The notes beneath the pieces were generated by a model. It saw only the letters and a list, made by a program, of their open reading frames with translations. It searched no databases and was not told where the DNA came from. Positions 1 to 7,338 of a stretch of DNA of 9,130 bases are shown here, in pieces. Source of the DNA: Acidimicrobiales bacterium. Lineage in GTDB: Bacteria; Actinomycetota; Acidimicrobiia; Acidimicrobiales; JANYDT01. The stretch spans positions 1-9,130 of the forward strand of contig JANYHQ010000536.1 in assembly GCA_025358985.1 (NCBI GenBank), given 5' to 3'. Made by a program: the position numbers and the translations under genes. Each line of letters starts with the position of its first letter. Within the stretch, counting starts at the first letter, position 1.

Positions 1-1259
1 AGACGGGGCGCGACGTCGTGATCGCGGCACTGCTCGGCGCGGAGGAGTTCGGCTTCGCGACCGCGCCACTCGTGGTGAGCGGCTGCATCATGATGCGGGT
101 GTGTCACCTCGACACGTGCCCCGTAGGGGTGGCCACGCAGAACCCGGAGTTGCGCAAGAAGTTCAGCGGCAAACCGGAGTTCGTGGTCACGTTTTTCCAG
201 TACATCGCCCAAGAAGTACGCGAGCATATGGCTGCATTGGGCTTCGCCACCATGGACGAGATGATCGGCCATGCCGAGATGATCGACACGGCCACGGCTG
301 TGCATCACTGGAAAGCCAGTGGCCTGGATCTGTCGCCCATTCTCCATGTGCCGGAACTGCCCGAGGGCGCATCGCGCCGCTGCACCACGGTGCAAGACCA
401 TGGCCTCGACAAGGCCCTCGACAACACCCTCATTGCACTCTGTGAGGGCGCACTGGAAGACGCCCGCCCGGTGTCGTTGGAGTTGCCCATCCGCAACGTC
501 AACCGCACAGTGGGCACCATGCTGGGGGCCGAGGTCACTCGTCGCTATGGAGCGCAGGGGTTGGCCGATGGCACCATCCAGATCCAGTTCCGTGGTTCGG
601 CCGGCAACAGCTTCGGTGCGTTCGTGCCCGCAGGCATCACGCTGCGAGTGGAGGGCGACGCCAACGATTATCTGGGTAAAGGGCTCTCGGGTGGCAACAT
701 CAGCGTGTTCCCTGATCGTGATGCACCCGCCGGGTTCGTGGCCGAAGACAATGTCATCGCCGGCAACGTCATCCTTTATGGGGCCACCGGTGGCACCGTT
801 CATTTGCGCGGTTTGGTGGGCGAGCGGTTCTGCGTCCGCAACTCAGGAGCCACCGCAGTGGTGGAAGGGGTGGGCGATCATGCCTGTGAGTACATGACGG
901 GCGGGCGCGTGGTGGTGCTCGGCCCCACCGGCCGCAATTTCGGTGCGGGCATGAGTGGCGGTGCGGCGTATATCTGGGACCCCAAGGACGTGTTTGCGGC
1001 ACTACTCAACCGGGAGATGGTGGACATCGATCCACTCACCGAGGAAGACCGAGTGTGGCTGCATCACATCGTGGAGGCCCACGCCCACGAGACCGACTCT
1101 CCGGTGGCCAAACGCTTGCTGCACGATTGGGCGGAGGCGCTGGGCGACTTCGTGAAGGTGATGCCGCAGGATTACAAACGGGTACTACGGGCCCAGATGG
1201 TGGCCGAGGCCGAAGGTCGCAATGTGGACGATGCCATCATGGCGGCGGCCCGCACTTGA
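1..1259 (+). CDS. gltB: Glutamate synthase large subunit, C-terminal part (5' truncated by window edge)
   Basis: This is the last ~418 codons of the large subunit of NADPH-dependent glutamate synthase, which makes glutamate from glutamine and 2-oxoglutarate in the cytoplasm. The frame is open from base 3 and reads TGRDVVIAALLGAEEFGF, a conserved segment at the end of the FMN-binding synthase barrel, so the GTG at 18 is internal and not a start. The 3Fe-4S cysteines follow as C-x5-C-x4-C, with codons at 84, 102 and 117, in the context CIMMRVCHLDTCPVGVATQN. The rest is the C-terminal right-handed beta-helix (GXGXG) domain with repeated glycine turns (for example GSAGNSFGAF, GKGLSGGN, GAGMSGGAAY), then an acidic/helical tail ending at TGA 1257-1259. 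Family proteins are about 1500 residues, so roughly two thirds lies upstream. It is followed in the same direction by gltD, its obligate partner. Confidence 0.97.
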   Translation, partial: TGRDVVIAALLGAEEFGFATAPLVVSGCIMMRVCHLDTCPVGVATQNPELRKKFSGKPEFVVTFFQYIAQEVREHMAALGFATMDEMIGHAEMIDTATAVHHWKASGLDLSPILHVPELPEGASRRCTTVQDHGLDKALDNTLIALCEGALEDARPVSLELPIRNVNRTVGTMLGAEVTRRYGAQGLADGTIQIQFRGSAGNSFGAFVPAGITLRVEGDANDYLGKGLSGGNISVFPDRDAPAGFVAEDNVIAGNVILYGATGGTVHLRGLVGERFCVRNSGATAVVEGVGDHACEYMTGGRVVVLGPTGRNFGAGMSGGAAYIWDPKDVFAALLNREMVDIDPLTEEDRVWLHHIVEAHAHETDSPVAKRLLHDWAEALGDFVKVMPQDYKRVLRAQMVAEAEGRNVDDAIMAAART

Positions 1260-1295
1260 GCAATTGCAACCTCAATCCTCACCTCAACTCTAACC

Positions 1296-1309
1296 ATATG
1301 TGTACATAT
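1296..1309. repeat. Short dyad in the gltB-gltD spacer
   Basis: The arms ATATG and CATAT flank TGTA in the 75-base gap between gltB and gltD, ending 11 bases before the gltD Shine-Dalgarno. It is AT-rich within a GC-rich neighbourhood. It could be a weak operator or chance. The rest of the spacer shows no T-tract terminator, which fits read-through from gltB into gltD. Confidence 0.3.
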
Positions 1310-1320
1310 CAGTGCTCTTC

Positions 1321-1328
1321 AAAGGAGG
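1321..1328 (+). promoter_or_regulatory. Strong Shine-Dalgarno of gltD
   Basis: AAAGGAGG is a near-perfect complement of the 16S rRNA 3' end and sits 6 bases before the ATG at 1335. It fixes the gltD start and is the strongest ribosome-binding site in the window. It suggests gltD is translated independently despite the 75-base gap after gltB. Confidence 0.85.
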
Positions 1329-1334
1329 CTTCGT

Positions 1335-2828
1335 ATGGGTGAGCTCGGTGGATTCATGAAGCATGACCGCGAGACCCCGTCGCGTCGACCGGTGCCGGTG
1401 CGGTTGCTGGATTGGAAGGAGGTGTACCAGCCCTTCGACTCGGCCAAACTCAAGACGCAGGCGGGCCGGTGTATGGACTGCGGCATCGCCTTCTGTCTCA
1501 ACGGATGTCCATTGGGTAACCTCATCCCGGAGTGGAACGACCTCGTATACCGCTCCGATTGGCAGTCGGCCATCGAGCGGTTACATGCCACCAACAACTT
1601 CCCCGAGTTCACCGGTCGGCTATGCCCGGCCCCGTGTGAGGGGGCCTGTGTCCTCGGCATCAACAGCGATCCGGTCACCATCAAGAACGTCGAGAACACC
1701 ATCATCGACCGGGCTTGGGAAGAGGGCTGGGTGCAGCCGGTTGTCGCCAATGTCAAAACGGGCCGCAAGGTGGCGGTCATCGGTTCCGGACCGGCAGGGT
1801 TGGCCGCGGCCCAGCAGTTGACCAGAGCAGGCCACGCCGTGACCGTGTTCGAACGCGCCGACCGAGTGGGCGGGCTGCTGCGCTACGGCATCCCGGAATT
1901 CAAGCTGGAAAAGGCGGTACTGGATCGTCGCCTGGGTCAGATGGAAGCGGAGGGCACCACGTTCGTGGTCAATGCCAACGTTGGCCAACCCGACGGGCCC
2001 TCCGTGGAATCGTTGCGTGCGGACTTCGATGCCATCGTCTTGGCGGGTGGGTCAACCGCGCCACGTGATTTGCCGATCCCCGGTCGCCAACTCAGTGGGG
2101 TGCACAGCGCCATGGAGTACCTCACTCCGTCGAACCGGGTGCAAGAGGGTGATCTGGCAGTGTCGCCCATCAACGCCGCTGGTCAGCATGTGGTGATCAT
2201 CGGTGGCGGTGACACGGGGGCGGATTGTTTGGGTACTGCCCATCGCCAGGGGGCGGCCAGCGTCCATCAGTTCGAGATCATGCCCCGCCCCTCCGATGAT
2301 CGGGCCATCGACAACCCGTGGCCCATGTACCCGTTCATCTACAAGGTCACTTCGGCCCACGAAGAGGGTGGCGAACGGTTGTACTCGGTGACCACCACGG
2401 AATTGGTGGGCGACGAAGCGGGGCGAGTTCATACCCTGCGAGCGCACGAGGTGGAGCAGCGCTTCATCGACGGCCGGATGTCCTTCGACAAAGTGGAGGG
2501 GTCCGACTTTGAACTGCGAGCCGATCTGGTGTTCCTCGCCATGGGTTTCGTGGGCCCCGAGCGCAACGGACTACTGGAACAACTCGGCGTACAACTCGAC
2601 GGTGGCGGCAACGTGGCCAGGGCCGCCGATTACGCCACCTCGGCATCGGGAGTGTTCGTGGCCGGTGACATGGGTAGGGGTCAGTCACTGATTGTGTGGG
2701 CCATTTCCGAGGGCCGTTCCTGCGCCGCCGCCGTAGATTTGTTCCTCATGGGCGAGTCCCAGTTGCCCTGCCCGATTGAGGCGGCCCCTACGTTGCAGGT
2801 GGTGGCTACAGCCACTCGTTCCGTTTGA
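1335..2828 (+). CDS. gltD: Glutamate synthase small subunit
   Basis: This 497-residue protein is the FAD- and NADPH-binding subunit of glutamate synthase; it passes electrons from NADPH through iron-sulfur clusters to the large subunit. Visible motifs: N-terminal cluster cysteines C46, C49, C54 and C58 (CMDCGIAFCLNGCP), and a second group C97, C101 and C105 (CPAPCEGAC). An FAD dinucleotide fold has GSGPAG at 150-155 followed by the VGGLLRYGIPEFKL segment, the NADPH fold has GGGDTG at 290-295, and the C-terminal FAD-contact segment is GDMGRGQSLIVWAISEGR. The length is typical of the family. The ATG start is chosen because of the AAAGGAGG 6 bases upstream and because MGxxxGF is the family's usual beginning; an internal ATG at codon 8 is less likely. 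It lies downstream of gltB in one operon and overlaps convergent corA by 23 bases at its 3' end. Confidence 0.97.
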   Translation: MGELGGFMKHDRETPSRRPVPVRLLDWKEVYQPFDSAKLKTQAGRCMDCGIAFCLNGCPLGNLIPEWNDLVYRSDWQSAIERLHATNNFPEFTGRLCPAPCEGACVLGINSDPVTIKNVENTIIDRAWEEGWVQPVVANVKTGRKVAVIGSGPAGLAAAQQLTRAGHAVTVFERADRVGGLLRYGIPEFKLEKAVLDRRLGQMEAEGTTFVVNANVGQPDGPSVESLRADFDAIVLAGGSTAPRDLPIPGRQLSGVHSAMEYLTPSNRVQEGDLAVSPINAAGQHVVIIGGGDTGADCLGTAHRQGAASVHQFEIMPRPSDDRAIDNPWPMYPFIYKVTSAHEEGGERLYSVTTTELVGDEAGRVHTLRAHEVEQRFIDGRMSFDKVEGSDFELRADLVFLAMGFVGPERNGLLEQLGVQLDGGGNVARAADYATSASGVFVAGDMGRGQSLIVWAISEGRSCAAAVDLFLMGESQLPCPIEAAPTLQVVATATRSV

Positions 2829-3795
2829 GTAGCCGATATACCATAAGCGCACTGAAAATCAGTGAGCATATGGCTAAGGGATAGCCCCACCAATAACTCA
2901 ACTCCGGCATGTGCTCGAAGTTCATGCCCCATACCCCGGCCAACAGGGTGGGCACAGCAATTACCGCAGCCCATCCCGAGATGGCCCGCATGTCCTCGTT
3001 CTGGCGCACGCTGATCTGAGACAGCAACGCCTCGAATGATGCAGTGAGCACATCACGGGCCCCGTCGAGTCGGGCCAGTGCCCGCTGTACATGGTCTTGT
3101 ACGTCGCGAAACTCCACCGCCAACTCCGGGCTCACGCACTCGTCCCGCACATGCTGGCGTACCAACGGGTCCAACGCCTCCACCAGTGGCTGCACGGCGC
3201 GATGCATGGTGAGCACGTCGCGTTTGAGACGAAAGATGGTCTCGGTTGGATTGGTGCGGCGGTCGTTGGCGAACACCTGCTCCTCGGTGCGGTCAACCCG
3301 TTCTTCCAACCGATCGATCACGAGGAAGTAGCCGTCCGCCACATGGTCAAGGACAGCGTGCAGTACGGCGCCCGGACCCAGGGTGAGGCTGTGCGGGGAT
3401 GACTCCAGTTGGGCGTTGATCGCATCCAACGACAGTGGGTGTCCGTGTACGGCGGTGACGATGAAACCGGGGCCGACAAAGGCGTGTACCTCGGACAGAT
3501 CGAGGCCCAGTTCGTCGTCGTAATTGGCCGCTTTGGCCACCGCGAACAGCGACTCGCCGTAGCGCTCCAGCTTCGTACGTTGGTGCGATGCCAATGCATC
3601 CTCAACAGCAAGGGGGTGAAGGTTGAACTCTGTGGTGATGGCAGCGAACTCATCGGCGGTGGGTTCTTCCACATGTACCCATACGAATGCGCCCTCGCCG
3701 CTACCCGCCTCGAAGGCGTCAACCAGCGCCAACTCGCCCGGCACCCGCCGACCATCCTGATAGGCGACGGCGTCAGTGATCATGGGTGGTGGCAC
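2806..3795 (-). CDS. corA: CorA-family magnesium/cobalt transport protein
   Basis: This 329-residue CorA-type divalent-cation channel resides in the cytoplasmic membrane. The long N-terminal cytoplasmic alpha/beta and helical part (about 1-265, acidic, containing HPLAVEDAL) is followed by two C-terminal membrane helices (about 270-290 and 303-322). The signature GMN lies at 290-292 at the end of the first helix, followed by FEHMPEL in the periplasmic loop. The protein ends in a basic tail, KRNEWL, as CorA proteins do. The GTG start at 3795 lies 4 bases after the VanW-gene TGA, with GGAG 12 bases upstream; an ATG four codons later (3783) is an alternative. The close spacing implies translational coupling. 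CorA proteins commonly carry Mg2+, Co2+ or Ni2+, but the substrate cannot be read from sequence. The 3' end overlaps gltD on the opposite strand. Confidence 0.93.
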   Translation of the reverse strand: MPPPMITDAVAYQDGRRVPGELALVDAFEAGSGEGAFVWVHVEEPTADEFAAITTEFNLHPLAVEDALASHQRTKLERYGESLFAVAKAANYDDELGLDLSEVHAFVGPGFIVTAVHGHPLSLDAINAQLESSPHSLTLGPGAVLHAVLDHVADGYFLVIDRLEERVDRTEEQVFANDRRTNPTETIFRLKRDVLTMHRAVQPLVEALDPLVRQHVRDECVSPELAVEFRDVQDHVQRALARLDGARDVLTASFEALLSQISVRQNEDMRAISGWAAVIAVPTLLAGVWGMNFEHMPELSYWWGYPLAICSLIFSALMVYRLLKRNEWL

Positions 3796-3799
3796 TCGG

Positions 3800-5677
3800 T
3801 CACTGGACTCCGGTTACGGGTGGACGGGCGGGGGTGATGCCCTCAGGCACGGTGACTGGCCGTTTGCGAGGTTTGGTGGTGGGGGGCCGGGTGTCGTTGG
3901 GCGTGGTATTCGTTGGGGTTGAGTCCCCGGCGTCGACTGGTTTGGTGGTGGCTGGCCGGGGGAGGGCGGGCGCGGACGGGGCGGTGACCCGAGGCGGGAG
4001 GGTGGTGGCACCGGCCGTGGGGTTGCCCTGGCAGTCAACGCCTTCCTTGGGGCGATACGAGGCACGGGTCATGTCGGTGACCGGTGGTCGTCCATCTACG
4101 AAGGTGCGCAACCGCGTGGTGTGCACGATGGTGCACTTGTCGCGCGGTTCCTTGGTTTGGTCAACCATTTCACCGGTGACGAATTTGGTGGAGTACAGAT
4201 CCACGGTGATGGTGCGATCGGTGTACGTGGGCCATATCAAGATGCCGTACGGCGTGATGTTCTTTACCTTGAGATCGGGCTTGGGATACGACAGCGTTGC
4301 CTCACGACCATACGGATAGCGACTGATGTACAACGAGTGCGACTGGTACTCCACCAAATCCAAACCACCGAAGAACGCGGCATTGAACATGGTGGTGGCG
4401 AATTGTGAGATGCCTCCGCCGAAGTTCTCGGCGAACACTCCGTCCTCGATGACGTGGGCAGTGACGAACCCGTTGGATGCCGAGCGCGGCCCAATGGTGG
4501 CGTTCACCGAGAAGGTCTCCCCCGGCAGGATCACCACGCCGCGCAGTAAATCGGCGATGTGGTGGATGTTCTTCACCCGGTCTTCGCCGGGCCGGTGCTT
4601 GGTGGTGAACGACGCCACCTTTTCCTTCACGCCCAACTCGGTGATGGCTTCGGTGCTGAGTCTGGGCTCCACGGTTTTGAGATCGAGGATCACCGGGCCC
4701 GCTGGCTCCGTGGCTGACAGGGCTGCATTGAGGCGCTCCACCGACCGCTCATCGCAGCACGTCTGACCCTGGGCAGACGGCACGGCAGTGACAATGCCAA
4801 AGGCGTCCACCGATAGTCGAGCATCGCGTGGTGGGGTGCCCACGGAGCCGATGGCCTTGCGGATACCGGCCAGCGCAGCGTCTTGGTCGATGGTGAGGGT
4901 GACGGTGCCGTTGATGATGTCGGGCTTCACCCAGGTACGCAGCCGACTGGGCGAGATGGTGGCTCCCTTGTTGCCCACCACCACCCGCAACGGATTGCTG
5001 GTTCTACGGGTGGCCTCCTCCAACAGGGCTTCGGCTTGGGCATTGCTGTAGCGCGACGGGAGCGCGACACGATTGACCGACACGGTGATGGCCTCCGGGC
5101 CCCCCCGCACAAGAGCCGGGATCTGGGCGGCGATGGCACTCACCGGAAAGCCCACTCCATCACTGCCTGCGATGATTTGGAACTTGGAGTTCTTCACCAC
5201 CAATTCGGGGTCTACCGGAGACCTGCGACTGGCCGCGTCGGCCGTCTCCAAAGTGGCGGCGACCGCCAACGAGTCGATGGTGACGGGGATGTCCACCGCC
5301 CGGCGTACGGCGAACGAGGTGACGTACCCGGCCAGTCGAGACACCAGTCCACCACTGCGTCCCCGGGCACGGATGGAGCGCAGGAGTTCCGGTCGGTCGA
5401 TGGCGATGCCGAACGCTGAACCGGGGACGGTGAAACCACCTTTGGTAGCCGCCACCCGGATGGGGGTGGTGCGATATTCACCTTCGAGTTCGTCGATCAC
5501 CTTGTTGAGTTGATCGGCATTCATCCGGCCCACATTGCGGTGTCCCACAGTGACGTTGCGCATGGTGCGGTTGCGCCCCGCATGCGCATCAGCCGACACC
5601 ACCCCCAATACGAGTACCGCAGTGGCGCCGCCGGCGATGCCGAGCGCAAGCAGCCGGCGGAGGTCGAGCGAGTACAT
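3800..5677 (-). CDS. Exported VanW-domain (YoaR-like) protein with peptidoglycan-binding-like repeats
   Basis: This protein of about 625 residues is anchored or secreted through one N-terminal hydrophobic segment (about 9-28, after RR). Two repeated alpha/beta regions of the PG_binding_4 (YoaR) type follow, around 50-180 and 225-330. The VanW domain is at about 360-500, with LPGETFSVN, GPRSASNGF and the hallmark GGGISQFATTMFNAAF, then YPYGREATL. From about 540 on the tail is rich in Pro and Thr with basic residues, probably a disordered wall-spanning or surface segment. The ATG at 5677 is chosen because it directly precedes the charged n-region and signal segment; the frame stays open to a GTG at 5719, which would add 14 residues without a clear ribosome site. 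Proteins of this architecture are common in Gram-positive envelopes and of unknown function; VanW membership does not indicate glycopeptide resistance. It is followed by corA after 4 bases. Confidence 0.88.
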   Translation of the reverse strand: MYSLDLRRLLALGIAGGATAVLVLGVVSADAHAGRNRTMRNVTVGHRNVGRMNADQLNKVIDELEGEYRTTPIRVAATKGGFTVPGSAFGIAIDRPELLRSIRARGRSGGLVSRLAGYVTSFAVRRAVDIPVTIDSLAVAATLETADAASRRSPVDPELVVKNSKFQIIAGSDGVGFPVSAIAAQIPALVRGGPEAITVSVNRVALPSRYSNAQAEALLEEATRRTSNPLRVVVGNKGATISPSRLRTWVKPDIINGTVTLTIDQDAALAGIRKAIGSVGTPPRDARLSVDAFGIVTAVPSAQGQTCCDERSVERLNAALSATEPAGPVILDLKTVEPRLSTEAITELGVKEKVASFTTKHRPGEDRVKNIHHIADLLRGVVILPGETFSVNATIGPRSASNGFVTAHVIEDGVFAENFGGGISQFATTMFNAAFFGGLDLVEYQSHSLYISRYPYGREATLSYPKPDLKVKNITPYGILIWPTYTDRTITVDLYSTKFVTGEMVDQTKEPRDKCTIVHTTRLRTFVDGRPPVTDMTRASYRPKEGVDCQGNPTAGATTLPPRVTAPSAPALPRPATTKPVDAGDSTPTNTTPNDTRPPTTKPRKRPVTVPEGITPARPPVTGVQ

Positions 5678-5748
5678 GATCCAGTGAGATGCTACGTGCA
5701 CACAGGACCCTCGCCACACGCCCTACGCAATGTGCCAGGGGCAGGTGG

Positions 5749-6462
5749 TTATCGACGGTCCGACGCCAGCTCGGAAGGCCCCACGAACTGGGCCAACCAG
5801 GTGTTCAGCGGTACACCAGCCCGCCAAACGTTGCGTACCTGGGTCGCTGCTTCGCCAGTATGTAGCCACGCTGGCTGCGGCCAAGAACGTCCCAGAATCA
5901 TTCGTTTGTGGCGCAGCAGCGCTTGGCGAGGGTGATCGGCCGACCATGGCTTGGGTATACGTACCAAGGCCGGTCCTCCGGGATCGAGGCCCTTACGTAC
6001 GGCCTTGGCCAGCACCATCTGCAGGGCTGATCCGCTGTCGTCATCGGCCACCGCCAAGCGGAAGCGGGCCAGTTGATCCGGCGCCATCTGATACATCCCT
6101 GACCCCACGAACATCCCCGCGCCGTTGACCTCCACATAGTTGATTCCCGTACCCATGGGCCCACCCACCACCGCACCGTGATTGTCCTTGTACGGCCGCT
6201 TGTCCTTGGCAAAGCGCACGTCACGATTGGGACGAAAGGCGTGGGCGACACCGAACTCCGGGGCCAGGGCGGCCAGCATCAACGCCATGGGCCCCTTCAC
6301 CGATGACTCCCACTGCTCCTTGTGCGCATGGAAGAACTCCTTGGAGTTGTCCTCGTCCAAACCGTCATAGAACTCATAGAGCGAGGGAGGGAATCCGGTG
6401 AACGACTCAGTTGCCGGGGCAGCCACCTCAACGCACCCGGGGGTCAAAGTGGCGGACCTCAT
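5749..6462 (-). CDS. DUF2461 family protein (TIGR02453)
   Basis: This cytoplasmic protein of about 237 residues has no signal or membrane segment and matches DUF2461. Near the N-terminus it has FTGFPPSLYEFYDGL and the EFFHAHK stretch (about 42-48). The core signature RPNRDVRFAKDKRPYK (about 77-92) is followed by a glycine-rich strand segment. The family function is unknown. The ATG at 6462 is chosen because GGTGA (6471-6475) lies 8 bases upstream; a GTG at 6474 and a GTG at 6426, one base after the upstream gene's TGA, are alternatives. With the chosen start it overlaps the creatininase-family gene by 35 bases, which suggests coupled translation and one operon. A gap of about 71 bases separates it from the VanW gene. 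Confidence 0.88.
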   Translation of the reverse strand: MRSATLTPGCVEVAAPATESFTGFPPSLYEFYDGLDEDNSKEFFHAHKEQWESSVKGPMALMLAALAPEFGVAHAFRPNRDVRFAKDKRPYKDNHGAVVGGPMGTGINYVEVNGAGMFVGSGMYQMAPDQLARFRLAVADDDSGSALQMVLAKAVRKGLDPGGPALVRIPKPWSADHPRQALLRHKRMILGRSWPQPAWLHTGEAATQVRNVWRAGVPLNTWLAQFVGPSELASDRR

Positions 6463-7252
6463 CGAGTTGCTCACCCATTGCTTCTACGATGCGAAGGAAA
6501 CTGCAGGCCCCGGACTCGGCATTGGCGCCAGTGGGGTCACCAATGACACCAAGGGGCAGTGTGCCGGGTTCCACCGGACCGTCGACGTCATTGGACAGCC
6601 ACCCGAAACTGACGCTTCCCCCAAACTTCACATGCTTGTTCTGGGCCAGTTGCTCAGGCACCCGACGGACCGCTTTGGAGATGTCCACCAGATCGGGCCG
6701 AACATGCATCATGAGCGATGTTTCATCGTGACCGGCGTGGATGCCCATGCCCAACTCATTACCCTCGTCGGTGGCCATCCACGGATGCAGCAAGAAGGTG
6801 CGTAACCCATACTTGAGCCGCAGGTCTCGACACGCCATTTGCAACAGTGCCGAGTTGCCGCCATGGCCGTTGACGAAGACCAGGGTACGGGCTGCGGTCA
6901 TGGCAATGCCTCGGCCCAGGTCGTCGAGTACGGCCAACATTGTTTGGGCCGACAACCAGATGGTGCCCGGAGCCCAGGCGTGCTCGTTGGACTTCGTATA
7001 CGCCAGCGCCGGTAGGTCCCACAGATCGAGGGCGTTGCCATGGGCGGCGACGGCGGCCGCCGACAACGCCGACGCCAACACCAGATCAGTGTTCAACGGA
7101 AGGTGCGGACCGTGCGCCTCCACCGCCCCAAGGGGTTGCAACACGATGGACTCAGGTGTGAGACGTTCCACCAGCGAGTGGGCGGCAAGGTCGGCGAAGT
7201 TGCGACTGGAAGAGTTGCGGCTGGAAGAACGGGGTGCCATGACAACGGACAT
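6428..7252 (-). CDS. Creatininase-family metal-dependent amidohydrolase
   Basis: This protein of about 274 residues belongs to the creatininase family (COG1402), whose members hydrolyse amide bonds with a two-metal centre: creatinine, formamidopyrimidine intermediates, or the mycofactocin peptide (MftE). Metal-site motifs are present: EAHGPHLPLNTD (E45, H47, D56), NGHGGN (H130) and HAGHDETS (H172, E177) followed by LMMHVRPDLV. The substrate cannot be assigned. Starts are ambiguous: ATG at 7252 (chosen), ATG at 7240, or an open frame to an ATG at 7345 that would intrude into the divergent gene. No candidate has a strong ribosome site. The N-terminus is longer than usual for the family and holds a Ser/Arg/Asn-rich duplicated pentapeptide. 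It is first in the leftward operon and divergent from the FAD oxidoreductase gene. Confidence 0.9.
   Translation of the reverse strand: MSVVMAPRSSSRNSSSRNFADLAAHSLVERLTPESIVLQPLGAVEAHGPHLPLNTDLVLASALSAAAVAAHGNALDLWDLPALAYTKSNEHAWAPGTIWLSAQTMLAVLDDLGRGIAMTAARTLVFVNGHGGNSALLQMACRDLRLKYGLRTFLLHPWMATDEGNELGMGIHAGHDETSLMMHVRPDLVDISKAVRRVPEQLAQNKHVKFGGSVSFGWLSNDVDGPVEPGTLPLGVIGDPTGANAESGACSFLRIVEAMGEQLDEVRHFDPRVR
6471..6475 (-). promoter_or_regulatory. Candidate ribosome-binding site for the DUF2461 gene
   Basis: On the minus strand GGTGA, complementary to the anti-Shine-Dalgarno, lies 8 bases before the ATG at 6462 and inside the 3' end of the upstream creatininase-family gene. It favours this start over the GTG at 6474. 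Confidence 0.45.
7199..7228. repeat. 15-base tandem duplication inside the creatininase-family gene
   Basis: Two adjacent 15-base units, 7199-7213 and 7214-7228, differ at one base (gttgcgActggaaga versus gttgcgGctggaaga). On the minus strand they encode SSSRN twice at the protein N-terminus, just ahead of the conserved fold. The in-frame duplication probably arose by slippage and lies in a non-conserved extension. Confidence 0.85.
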
Positions 7253-7338
7253 TACCGGTGTGTGACCCGTGGGAGATTGGGGGCTCCCCCGAAGTGGCGA
7301 TCCGCTTCGCACGTGCCTCGAGGAGTTCGAGACCAGAC
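7253..7338. promoter_or_regulatory. Divergent intergenic region with three dyads
   Basis: These 86 bases separate the divergent creatininase-family and FAD-oxidoreductase genes, so promoters for both must lie here or in the flanking coding ends. No convincing -35/-10 pair is visible. Three inverted repeats follow one another: GGGGG-CT-CCCCC (7279-7290); an 8-base stem CGAAGTGG / CCGCTTCG with loop CGAT and one T-G pair (7290-7309); and CTCGA-GGAGT-TCGAG (7317-7331). The last places the ribosome site of the rightward gene in its loop. They could be operators or leader RNA structure. Confidence 0.5.
7320..7325 (+). promoter_or_regulatory. Candidate ribosome-binding site of the FAD oxidoreductase gene
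   Basis: GAGGAG lies 13 bases before the ATG at 7339, which is somewhat far for optimal use. It sits across the left arm and loop of the CTCGA/TCGAG inverted repeat. It is the only Shine-Dalgarno-like stretch near this start. Confidence 0.5.

Noticed and set aside
18..20. GTG as the gltB start
   Set aside because: The frame continues upstream to the window edge with conserved GltB residues, so the gene is truncated by the window and does not start here.
319..897. 192-residue + strand open frame inside gltB
   Set aside because: It is out of frame with the conserved GltB beta-helix domain and rich in Ser, Pro, Arg and Trp as expected from a shifted frame.
3409..4319. Two overlapping + strand open frames opposite corA and the VanW tail
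   Set aside because: They are antisense to well-supported genes, and the Val/Gly-rich product mirrors the Pro/Thr-rich tail codons.
4883..5419. 178-residue + strand open frame opposite the VanW gene
   Set aside because: It is a GC-driven shadow with low-complexity composition and no recognisable family motif, while the minus strand reads a clear YoaR/VanW protein.
3800..5677. Glycopeptide (vancomycin) resistance gene
   Set aside because: The VanW domain is widespread in Gram-positive envelope proteins; no vanS/R, vanH/A/X or ligase genes are present here.
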